Positions 16,901 through 22,424 of a stretch of DNA of 29,409 bases are shown here, piece after piece (position 1 is the stretch's first letter; each line of letters begins with the position of its first letter). This stretch comes from CAYRUP01 sp964489265. GTDB taxonomy: Bacteria > Pseudomonadota > Gammaproteobacteria > DSM-16500. Below the pieces are notes generated by a model. The model did not search any database and was not told the DNA's origin. It was given only the letters and a program-made list of their open reading frames with translations. Where the stretch lies: contig CAZAXX010000025.1 in the NCBI GenBank assembly GCA_964489265.1, positions 1 through 29,409 on the forward strand. Direction: 5' to 3'. The position numbers were made by a program, and so were the translations under genes.

Positions 16901-18421
16901 ATCAACCGCATCCAATTGTTTACGTATTAAATGTGCTAATTGATTTGTTTTTTCATTGAGCTCACGATATGTCAGTTGCAAATCTTCATAAACAATCGCA
17001 ATTGCATCGGGTGTTTTCCTCGCTTGCAGTTCAAATAACCGATGCACAAAATCATGTGGGTATTCTTCGTCAGTTTTATTCCAGTCAATCACCAGTTGTT
17101 GATATTCATTTGGCGTTAACATAGTTTGTTTGGCGACGGACAGATTAGGATTTGCTAAACATCCAGTCAATAACGCTTCATAATGCTGCAGTAAATTTTT
17201 AACGGCTATATTATCAATATTCTCGTCAAAATCCGCGATAAATGAAAACGACTCTCCCGTATCACGATGATAAAGCGCCAAACTTTCCGACACAAATTTC
17301 TTCATGAATTTAGGAATTAATTTTGCCTTGACTGAGCCTAACCGTAATTGTTCATAAGGCAAATAATTAGCATCAAATGACGTATTCGTAAAAATACCTG
17401 TAAAATGCGAATCGTATTTATCGCGAATCGATTTTACAATGTCATTAATTTGAATATCTTTATAATAACTATCATATGACAATTGTGTTTGTGTCAATTT
17501 GACCAAATCAATAAAACTCATATCATCACGTAAAAACACCCGCAACGGTAATCTATTTTCCAAACAACCAAATACTTTTTTCTCGGTGTATGTCACGGTT
17601 GAAGAATAATTGATAATAACATCATTATTGCCGGTATATTTATGTAATAAAGCTTGATACGCTGCTAACAAGACTATGGAATAATCCACCTGATGTGTGT
17701 CAGCAAAATTTAAAATTTCTTGGCGTAAATGCTTAGCCAATGTGAATTCGTAAAATGGACTATCTACATATTGCTTACTTGGAAAATAACCTTTTTTAGG
17801 TAACGCTAAATTGAACTGGTTGGATTTTAATGTATTCGTCCAATGTGTTAAACCTTGTCGGCATTTTTCTGAAGCATAGAATTTTTTTTCAAGCTCTACA
17901 ATTTTGTTAAAATCAAATAACTCTTCACGCTCTGACGTCTCGTGATCAATGTTAAGATTATAGTGTCGTGAAATTTCTTCGACTACATAGTTTAGTGACT
18001 CACGATCAACAATGATGGGATGTAGCAAAATCGTAAAATAAAATTTTTCATTTGATTCTTTGATTAAATGAAAATGAAAAAGTGGGCCCGTGCTTAAATT
18101 AAAACTTAAACCAGCGATATTTTGTAATAACCAGAAAATATCCGTCTTCTTTTCTGACTGAGTTAAATCAACCAATTCCAAATTGCCACGCACAACTGGG
18201 CTGATAATTCGTTCTAAATGATCGCCTGAGGAGTAAATAGTCGATTTTAAAATATTGTTTTCTTCGACCAATACTTCAATCGCTTTTCGCAAAGCCCAAC
18301 AATCGAGATCACCGGAAAGTTCGAATACCATCGCTATATTTGGCAGCGCTTTTTCAGCCATTTTGGAATTAAACCAAATACGCTTTTGGGTCTTGGTTAG
18401 GCTATATGATTGATTATTCAC
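10967..18421 (-). CDS. Two-module NRPS with terminal thioester reductase (C*-A-T-C-A-T-R)
   Basis: A 2484-residue non-ribosomal peptide synthetase. C1 about 1-440: the active site reads HPIIVDR (134-140), so the second, catalytic His and the Gly of HHxxxDG are lost. A1 about 455-950: YTSGSTGQPKG, GYGPTE, YKTGD and NGK (Lys942). T1 about 962-1035: LGGHS, Ser996. C2 about 1050-1485: HHIIFDG (1180-1186) intact. A2 about 1505-2003: YTSGSTGKPKG, AYGPTE and SGK (Lys1995). T2 about 2018-2090: LGGNS, Ser2052. R about 2120-2484: NAD(P) site TGANGFLG (2130-2137), Thr2259, Tyr2287 and Lys2291. There is no thioesterase, so release is reductive, giving an aldehyde or alcohol. Specificity residues read D-A-S-F-A-G-G-T-F-K (A1) and D-A-F-I-G-A-A-V-C-K (A2), pointing weakly to a small aliphatic (Val-like) and then an aromatic residue. 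The start is GTG with a weak ribosome site; no in-frame ATG lies just upstream. A PPTase is needed from elsewhere. Confidence 0.96.
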   Translation of the reverse strand: MNNQSYSLTKTQKRIWFNSKMAEKALPNIAMVFELSGDLDCWALRKAIEVLVEENNILKSTIYSSGDHLERIISPVVRGNLELVDLTQSEKKTDIFWLLQNIAGLSFNLSTGPLFHFHLIKESNEKFYFTILLHPIIVDRESLNYVVEEISRHYNLNIDHETSEREELFDFNKIVELEKKFYASEKCRQGLTHWTNTLKSNQFNLALPKKGYFPSKQYVDSPFYEFTLAKHLRQEILNFADTHQVDYSIVLLAAYQALLHKYTGNNDVIINYSSTVTYTEKKVFGCLENRLPLRVFLRDDMSFIDLVKLTQTQLSYDSYYKDIQINDIVKSIRDKYDSHFTGIFTNTSFDANYLPYEQLRLGSVKAKLIPKFMKKFVSESLALYHRDTGESFSFIADFDENIDNIAVKNLLQHYEALLTGCLANPNLSVAKQTMLTPNEYQQLVIDWNKTDEEYPHDFVHRLFELQARKTPDAIAIVYEDLQLTYRELNEKTNQLAHLIRKQLDAVDTQTKDKLVGICLQRGIEMVISMIAILKAGAGYVPLEPSYPKERMLFILDDTQIKVIVTDTVLAEKWPLFVEKECHLLCLDAEADTIANQSIENVNVSLQFSNLAYVIYTSGSTGQPKGVMIEHRSVPNLIYGFAKYFQLAPNKRLLQFSSMNFDAIISDVFATLAYGATMYVVTTELRQSAEKLIEYLETHAITTAFLPPALLRILPRRNLTELDTLAFGGDVCDQDTVDYWAKGRRFINGYGPTECTTFFSNGLLQPGDLNNRLGRPLPNYRAYILDRHMNPMPIGMIGELYIGGLGLARGYLNRSAMTAERFVANPFVEGKLYKTGDLVRYMPDGNIEYIGRIDFEVKIRGYRIQLSDIEHVLQLLPGVKQVTTKLWQKAALEKVIAAYYVLKSYAAISRDELREYLKKYLPDYMVPGYLIELDEIPVLVNGKINKELLPDPFPQKTAGIIENQEEQTLKEIWAELFRISADTVTTNSDFFDLGGHSLLATQLASRIKSRMQVEITIKSIFQNSQLKQLAKLIREAQRIQLIQFQLEKAPSQMLYTPSSSQLRLWYFFKTLQQTATYNILFTIVFSDNVDVIALRKSIIKLFSSHENFRTTFVEKIGEVHLKIHEKAICEVPLIDCQSLADVQVEIDKEKKYSFDLSTLPLFRCKLLLSESHGVTFLLNIHHIIFDGGSLDVFMRELGEIYAGFIQNKSVDLKKNTIEFKDVAHSQLVWEKAGLFDQQLAYWQRKLFKPLPILELPTDFKRSSVISYHGDSLRFELPKNLVMAAKKMAANNKCSLFSLLLSVYYVLLYRITHQEDLIVASPIANRTQQELEQVIGLLANVVTYRAKLEKGMSFDVFLQSVNEDVMNSQENQDLPFSLIINQIQGGRDTSRNPLFQTMFVLQSGFKLSNKLLGTDVSYKITEEHTKTAKFDITLVLYDNSNEDTISGYFEYNTNLFREETISRYLTYFTYILRAAMENPQRIIDNIPLLPAEEYTTLVRQWNDTENKIPAGTIPSAFEQIAKKFPTHIAAVYNGEPISYELLNKKANQLACYLRKQFHCELSRETVIGLCVERGMDMLIGILAILKAGAAYLPLDPHYPHERLAYMLKDSAAKIILTQKKLSDTLNFLRNDNCKLICLDTASDEIKQENSDNLTLSIKPTDLAYIIYTSGSTGKPKGVVIEHKNVVNLAHVLRDQFDIQPNNKMLQFASINFDAAVFEIFQTILNGATLFITSEELRISPDKLVEFLDVNQIHYAILPPALLRILPRQELIHLARLGFAGDICDQETMNYWEKGRIFFNAYGPTETTVCATIGMLGSDDLVNCIGKPLNNYKAYVLDHNLSPVPVGVMGELYVGGIGLARGYLNRPDLTVERFIVNPFSDDPAERIYKTGDLVRWLPDGRLEYIGRSDFQVQIRGFRVELGEIEEILSRHPVVKQVAVVAVGDDISKQLIAYYTQHDQHETAELSELRKYLQTKVPDYMIPAAFICIEQMPLSPSGKIDKKSLPKLHETTMAAQNHYVAPRNEIEISLVDIWSELFHYQKIGVRDDFFSLGGNSLLSIRMLARVKAIFASDISLTQFFQHPTIESIAEVIIGKTVLVAVDMVAMAEEDANTKVLQKKIFYPEQIELRHVLLTGANGFLGVHLLNELVNQTSAVIHCVVRGKSADESYKKMQTALAEFDLSFLLENPRVKIINGDLTKPNLGMDSEQWNFLAESCDSIYHNGSLVNHIYHYQMLKSANVNSTLELIKLAALHKPKRFHYISTLSAASQFDEKGTVLEVGPADKPVATSGYQLSKWVSEKILLNAAEAGLKINIFRPGNITGNLTTGATNFANNNMLLFLKSCIQLGIAPAWETHFDMTPVDMLSQAIVKLSLQTALPKNIFNMANPNLLKWQAYFESVKQKGFNLKIISANEWMEHLKNITEEIALYPLRELYLNNPELNQKGPYYHFENRESEKLLLDLGVSYPNKLTDITTLYLNYLETQGFLTV

Positions 18422-18462
18422 GTATTAGCTACTCTTCAACTTTCAGTTTCTGAGGGTTGCGG

Positions 18463-18489
18463 ATTATACACGAAATTGCGAATTTTTAA
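18463..18489 (-). promoter_or_regulatory. Promoter of the NRPS gene
   Basis: A perfect TATAAT on the minus strand (18468-18463) lies in the 64-base gap before the NRPS. TTAAAA (18489-18484) is 15 bases upstream and overlaps the Nudix stop codon. Transcription would start near 18455, leaving a leader of about 35 bases. This suggests the NRPS can be expressed independently of the Nudix gene. Confidence 0.55.
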
Positions 18490-19079
18490 CTAGTTTTCAA
18501 TCGTTTCCCAACTGATCGATCTAACTTAAAAATAATATTTCCCAACTCAACCAAAATACTCGCGGTTAAACCCCAAATTTTAATTTCTTCGTCTACATAG
18601 AGATAACTAGGATGACGTTTTGTGATAGCTTCCAATTCAGTGCTAGTTCCAATTTGTGGCAAATTATCTAATGGAAAAAAATAAATATCGGAAACTTCAT
18701 CACTCGCAATCGTAACCTGCTGTTCGAAATCACTTTTTTTCATCATTGCAACAAAAGGTGTTACGCGCTGGCCTCGACGATCAACAAAATCATCTAATTG
18801 CCCTATCAGTTGATAATGATCTTCCCGAATCCCTAACTCCTCGCGCACTTCGCGTTTTGCAGTAGAAAGCAAATCAACATCGCTTAACTCTTTTATGCCG
18901 CCAGGAAAACAATAATCTCCCGCATAAGTCATCTTCAGAGATCGTTTAGTTGTGATTAAAAAAATATTTTCTTTTTCATCATATGTCATAATCACTAGAA
19001 CTGCTGATTGAATATGAGTTTCTGGTAAAGCAACAGCCTGATGCGCTTGCAGAAGCGAAGTAATAGTTATTATTTTCAT
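18486..19079 (-). CDS. Nudix hydrolase, NudL-like CoA pyrophosphatase
   Basis: A 197-residue Nudix protein. TTKRSLKMTYAGDYCFPGG matches the extra upstream motif (LLTxRS...AGxxxFPGG) of the NudL/Nudt7 branch, and the Nudix box follows as GG...AKREVREELGI with the slightly longer spacing typical of that branch. The C-terminal EEIKIWGLTASILVELGNII also fits. These enzymes split CoA and its esters into phosphopantetheine compounds and 3',5'-ADP. The gene lies directly upstream of and co-directional with an NRPS, which needs CoA-derived phosphopantetheine; any functional link is conjecture, since the NRPS has its own promoter. The start ATG is at 19079. Confidence 0.85.
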   Translation of the reverse strand: MKIITITSLLQAHQAVALPETHIQSAVLVIMTYDEKENIFLITTKRSLKMTYAGDYCFPGGIKELSDVDLLSTAKREVREELGIREDHYQLIGQLDDFVDRRGQRVTPFVAMMKKSDFEQQVTIASDEVSDIYFFPLDNLPQIGTSTELEAITKRHPSYLYVDEEIKIWGLTASILVELGNIIFKLDRSVGKRLKTS

Positions 19080-19121
19080 AGGTATATTTCCAAATTTATG
19101 TGGCTAAAATGAGTAAATTTC

Positions 19122-19127
19122 ATTATA
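19122..19127 (-). promoter_or_regulatory. -10 box of the Nudix gene
   Basis: A perfect TATAAT on the minus strand, about 43 bases before the Nudix start codon, in the divergent region shared with the amino acid permease. The -35 region (TTTATG, 17 bases upstream) is poor. Confidence 0.45.
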
Positions 19128-19188
19128 GTTAAAAATTGCTCAATCATAAATCAGCTTATTAAAATAATTAGAGTTTGTTGAGGGTGTT

Positions 19189-20592
19189 ATGGTCGGTTTT
19201 AAAAATTTATTTCGTGTTAAGCCAATACAACAAAATAACAATGACAACATGGAGTTACGTCGCTGCTTGACCGCAACTGACCTCACTTTCCTTGGCATTG
19301 GCGCGATCATCGGCGCAGGTATTTTCGTGCTAACTGGTATTGCCGCTGCCACTCAAGCTGGACCTTCCATTGTTTTATCGTATTTACTCGCGAGTATTGC
19401 TTGCGGTTTCAGTGCCCTCGCCTATGCAGAATTAGCATCCAGCATTGGTGGCTGTGGCAGTGCTTATGGCTACGCATTTGCAGGTATCGGTGAATTGATT
19501 GCCTGGATAATTGGTTGGGATCTGTTATTGGAATATGGGATGGATGCCGCGACCGTTTCAATTGGTTGGGGCGGGTATGTTCAAAATGCATTACAAGCAA
19601 TTGGCCTACCACTGCCTAACGCATTAGTCACCGATCCATTTCATGGTGGCATAATTAATTTGCCTGCTGTTGCCATTATTTTTTTACTCGCCTGTGTTCT
19701 TTCATTTGGCGTGAAAGAAAGTGCGCGAATTAATAAAGTCATTGTTTTTATCAAACTGGCAGTCATTACACTTTTCATTGGGATCGGCGCTTTTTATTTT
19801 AATCCTTCCAACTGGAAACCATTTTTTCCATTTGGCATGCAGGGCATTGTGAATGGCGCAGGACTTATTTTCTTTGCTTATATTGGGTTTGATGCAGTTT
19901 CAACTGCCGCTGAAGAAACCAAACACCCGCATCGCGATTTGCCGATTGGAATTATTGCCTCACTTCTGATTTGTACGATCGTCTATGTTATTGTTGCTGC
20001 GGTACTCACTGGCATTATGCATTATCCAGAATTAAATATTAGCTCACCAGTTGCGACTTCGTTAATGAAATTAGGTTATCACTTTGCAGCAGAAATAGTT
20101 GCATTGGGTGCGATTGCTGGTTTAACCACAGCAATTTTAGCGATGTATTATGGGTTCACACGAATTTATCTGGCGATGGCGCGTGATGGTTTATTGCCAA
20201 ACCTTTTTGTAAAAATTCATCCTGCGAGTCGCTCACCACGTCAATTGGTATGGTTTATCGGTGGCATTATGGCTATCGTCGCGGGATTTTTTCCAATTAA
20301 TCAAATTGCCAATATTGTGAATATTGGCACACTCGCAGCGTTTGTTGCAGTGTGTGGCAGTGTGATTGTTTTACGTTATACAAAACCAGATATGCCAAGA
20401 CCTTTCAAAACGCCATTGAGTCCACTGGTACCCATCATTGGGATTATTCTTTGCTTGTATTTGATGAGTAGTTTGCCGCGTGTGACCTGGCTCAGTTTTA
20501 TGATTTGGACTGTGATCGGTTTATTCATTTATTTTAGTTACAGTCGTTTTAATAGCGTCGTATTTAATAAACCCCTTTTAGCAGATAAATAA
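19189..20592 (+). CDS. APC-superfamily amino acid permease (CAT-like)
   Basis: A 467-residue inner-membrane transporter with about 12 hydrophobic helices. The first helix has GIGAIIGAGIFVLTG (about 36-50), the unwound substrate-binding motif of the APC fold. FFAYIGFDAVSTAAEETKHPHRDLP (helix 6 and the loop after it) is diagnostic for the cationic amino acid transporter/YfnA-like branch. Members import amino acids by proton coupling or exchange. The N-terminal 20 residues are hydrophilic. The start ATG has GAGGG 5 bases upstream. The gene is followed after 15 bases by an EamA exporter, probably in the same operon. The substrate cannot be read from the sequence. Amino-acid-dependent intracellular bacteria often carry several such permeases. 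Confidence 0.92.
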   Translation: MVGFKNLFRVKPIQQNNNDNMELRRCLTATDLTFLGIGAIIGAGIFVLTGIAAATQAGPSIVLSYLLASIACGFSALAYAELASSIGGCGSAYGYAFAGIGELIAWIIGWDLLLEYGMDAATVSIGWGGYVQNALQAIGLPLPNALVTDPFHGGIINLPAVAIIFLLACVLSFGVKESARINKVIVFIKLAVITLFIGIGAFYFNPSNWKPFFPFGMQGIVNGAGLIFFAYIGFDAVSTAAEETKHPHRDLPIGIIASLLICTIVYVIVAAVLTGIMHYPELNISSPVATSLMKLGYHFAAEIVALGAIAGLTTAILAMYYGFTRIYLAMARDGLLPNLFVKIHPASRSPRQLVWFIGGIMAIVAGFFPINQIANIVNIGTLAAFVAVCGSVIVLRYTKPDMPRPFKTPLSPLVPIIGIILCLYLMSSLPRVTWLSFMIWTVIGLFIYFSYSRFNSVVFNKPLLADK

Positions 20593-20607
20593 AATAATAA
20601 GAAATAT

Positions 20608-21492
20608 ATGCAAAATTACTCAGCGCAATTACGTGGCACATTACTTGTTGGTCTCTCAGGATTACTCTATGGATTCATGGGATTTTTTGGCACGCATTTA
20701 ATTCATGAAAATTTAAGTGTATCAAACATGTTGTTCTGGCGATTTTTCATCGCAACATTTTGGGTGTTAGGGACTGCCTATTGGTACAAACGAAATTTTT
20801 TCAAACAATTACCGGATAAACGCATCTTGTTCCGCACTTTATTATTGGGTGCTGTGAGTTATAGTGGCGGAAGTTTTTTCTTTTTTTTAGCAAGCCAATA
20901 CACCGGCACTGGCGTTGCCATGGTCATCTTCTTCTGCTTCCCTGTTTTTGTGACTTTATTTACGTGGATCACAACCAGTTGGAAAATGAATAAATACGCT
21001 GCCGCCTCGTTATTCACCATTGTACTCGGTTTGTTTTTATTAAAAGGTCATGGCACACATACGCTGAACTTAGTTGGGATTTTACTGGCGGTTATATCTG
21101 GCGTCAGTTATGCGATATACGTTATCAGCAGCAAACATAATACTAAAAATTTTGATTCAGAATTATTAACGTTTCTGGTTTGTTTGGGTAATTCCATTAT
21201 TTTTCTTGGCGTAGCTCTGTATACCAAAAGTTTTTTAATACCGACATCATTACATACCTGGTTGTATATTTCAGCGATCGGCATTATAGCCACTGCACTG
21301 CCAATTCAATTGTTATTAGATGGAATAAAACACGTGAGTCCGGTCAAAGCATCGATTCTTTCTGTTTTAGAGCCTGTTGTTACGTTGTTAGTGGGCGTTC
21401 TGTTGTTACATGAATCGATGACATCATTGCAAGCACTGGGTGTGTTAACCATTTTATTAGGCGCGATAGTTATTCAGTTTGAACGTGCCTAA
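20608..21492 (+). CDS. EamA/DMT-family transporter
   Basis: A 294-residue protein with ten hydrophobic helices arranged as two EamA repeats (about 1-140 and 150-294), the usual drug/metabolite transporter length. Visible signatures are GLLYGFMGFF in helix 1, LFWRFFIATFW in helix 2 and SVLEPVVTLLVGVLLLHE in the second repeat. The family includes exporters of amino acids and metabolites; the substrate is unknown. It follows the APC permease by 15 bases with only a weak ribosome site, so it is probably read from the same mRNA. The stretch coding for ALGVLTIL (21432-21456) is repeated after the downstream toxin-antitoxin operon. Confidence 0.9.
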   Translation: MQNYSAQLRGTLLVGLSGLLYGFMGFFGTHLIHENLSVSNMLFWRFFIATFWVLGTAYWYKRNFFKQLPDKRILFRTLLLGAVSYSGGSFFFFLASQYTGTGVAMVIFFCFPVFVTLFTWITTSWKMNKYAAASLFTIVLGLFLLKGHGTHTLNLVGILLAVISGVSYAIYVISSKHNTKNFDSELLTFLVCLGNSIIFLGVALYTKSFLIPTSLHTWLYISAIGIIATALPIQLLLDGIKHVSPVKASILSVLEPVVTLLVGVLLLHESMTSLQALGVLTILLGAIVIQFERA

Positions 21493-21525
21493 ATGGGATC
21501 TTTTCTTCGCGGAAACAATTCTGTC

Positions 21526-21550
21526 ATGCCAGCGTGTTTTTAGCTGGCAT
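21526..21550. repeat. Small palindrome after the EamA gene
   Basis: ATGCCAGC (21526-21533) and GCTGGCAT (21543-21550) form a perfect 8-bp stem with a 9-base loop containing five T. It is not followed by a T-run. It resembles a dispersed GTCATGCCAGC-type palindrome and may serve as the 3' end of the permease-exporter mRNA. Confidence 0.55.
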
Positions 21551-21640
21551 CCACTCTTCATCAAAGCCACTCTGGATTTGCACGGGCACGAAAAATCAGT
21601 GAATTACGCAACAACGCCTAATTTTCCTAATGAATCGTAC

Positions 21641-21669
21641 TTGACTAAGTCTACTTAGTCCACTATGCT
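21641..21669 (+). promoter_or_regulatory. Promoter and operator of the toxin-antitoxin operon
   Basis: TTGACT (21641-21646), a 17-base spacer and TATGCT (21664-21669) form the promoter. A perfect inverted repeat GACTAAGT-CT-ACTTAGTC (21643-21660) covers the -35 and spacer. This is the layout expected for an operator bound by the antitoxin or the antitoxin-toxin complex to repress its own operon. Confidence 0.7.
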
Positions 21670-21694
21670 TAAAATAATAATGGGAGATGATGAA

Positions 21695-21934
21695 ATGCAA
21701 ATTAATATACACGAAGCTAAGACACATTTTTCTAAAATCATTAACCAGGTTTTACAAGGGGAAGAAGTGATTATTGCTCGAGATGGCAAGCCATTGATTC
21801 GACTTGTGCCGTATTCAGAAGAAGCAAATATTCGGCGTGGAGGGCAATTAAAAGGTTTAATAGAAATCAGTGATGATTTTGATGCCCCTTTACCAGAAGA
21901 ATTGCTAAAACAATTTTACGGTAACGAGGAATAA
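21695..21934 (+). CDS. Phd/YefM-type antitoxin
   Basis: A 79-residue protein from ATG 21695, which has GGGAGA 7 bases upstream. The frame is open to an ATG at 21665, but that codon overlaps the -10 box and so cannot be in the mRNA. MQINIHEAKTHFSKIINQVL, then GEEVIIARDGKPLIRLVPY, is the Phd/YefM DNA-binding fold; the acidic C-terminal tail (ISDDFDAPLPEELLKQFYG) is the part that usually wraps and blocks the toxin. The PIN toxin gene begins on the next base after the stop, so the two are co-translated. It probably also binds the palindrome at 21643-21660. Confidence 0.92.
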   Translation: MQINIHEAKTHFSKIINQVLQGEEVIIARDGKPLIRLVPYSEEANIRRGGQLKGLIEISDDFDAPLPEELLKQFYGNEE

Positions 21935-22312
21935 ATGAAGTATTTATTAGATACCCATATTGCACTTTGGTGGTTGACTACACCAGAGAAAATTCATAAA
22001 AAAGCGCAAAAAATTATTGGAGATAAATCTAACTTAATTTATCTCAGTAGCGCTTCTCTGTGGGAAATGGCTATCAAAAAAAGTATTGGCCGCCTTACAT
22101 TACCGCATAATTTAATCGAAATGATTACGATGGAAAATTTTAAATTGTTGCCAATTACTGCTGAAGAAGGACTGGGTGTGGCGGATTTACCAATGCATCA
22201 TACTGATCCATTTGATCGGATTTTAATTATCCAGGCAAAATTTAATGATTTAATTTTTATTACACGTGATTCAATGATAAGTGAATATCCTATTGTTACG
22301 CTATCAGGTTAA
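21935..22312 (+). CDS. PIN-domain toxin (VapC-like RNase)
   Basis: A 125-residue PIN-domain protein. The acidic metal-site residues are present: Asp6 (LLDTHIALWW), Glu44 (SSASLWEMAIKK), Asp91 and Asp94 (HHTDPFDRILI) and Asp112 (ITRDS). Such toxins are Mg-dependent endoribonucleases, often cutting tRNA or rRNA, neutralised by the antitoxin encoded upstream. The start codon directly abuts the antitoxin stop. The length is normal and no damage is seen, so the module looks functional. A copy of a 25-bp repeat starts two bases beyond its stop codon. Confidence 0.93.
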   Translation: MKYLLDTHIALWWLTTPEKIHKKAQKIIGDKSNLIYLSSASLWEMAIKKSIGRLTLPHNLIEMITMENFKLLPITAEEGLGVADLPMHHTDPFDRILIIQAKFNDLIFITRDSMISEYPIVTLSG

Positions 22313-22353
22313 ATAGCACTTGGTGTGTTAACCATTTTAACGTGACAATTTTT

Positions 22354-22410
22354 TTGTAGGCGGACCCTGAGGAGGTGCGAAGCATCGTCTCGAAGGGTCC
22401 GTCTCTACAA
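22354..22410. repeat. 57-base imperfect palindrome
   Basis: TTGTAG (22354-22359) and CTACAA (22405-22410) are the ends; inside, GGACCCT pairs with AGGGTCC, and an inner GAGGAGGTGC pairs in part with GCATCGTCTC. The whole element can fold into one long hairpin. It lies between the PIN toxin (+) and the MFS gene (-), which converge, and probably ends both transcripts. Confidence 0.7.
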
Positions 22411-22424
22411 CATTATTTTACAAA

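Larger units (their letters stand above)
21432..22339 (+). repeat. 25-bp direct repeat flanking the toxin-antitoxin operon
   Basis: AGCACTGGGTGTGTTAACCA plus TTTTA at 21432-21456, inside the EamA gene, recurs at 22315-22339 with one change (G to T, synonymous in the EamA frame). The second copy starts two bases after the PIN toxin stop codon and would encode the same ALGVLTIL followed by Thr and a stop. The copies are 883 bases apart. Confidence 0.8.

Noticed and set aside
22327..22355. Intrinsic terminator after the PIN toxin (GTTAA/TTAAC stem and a T-run)
   Set aside because: The stem is only 5 AT-rich base pairs and the T-run is 8 bases away; the 57-base palindrome just after is the better candidate.
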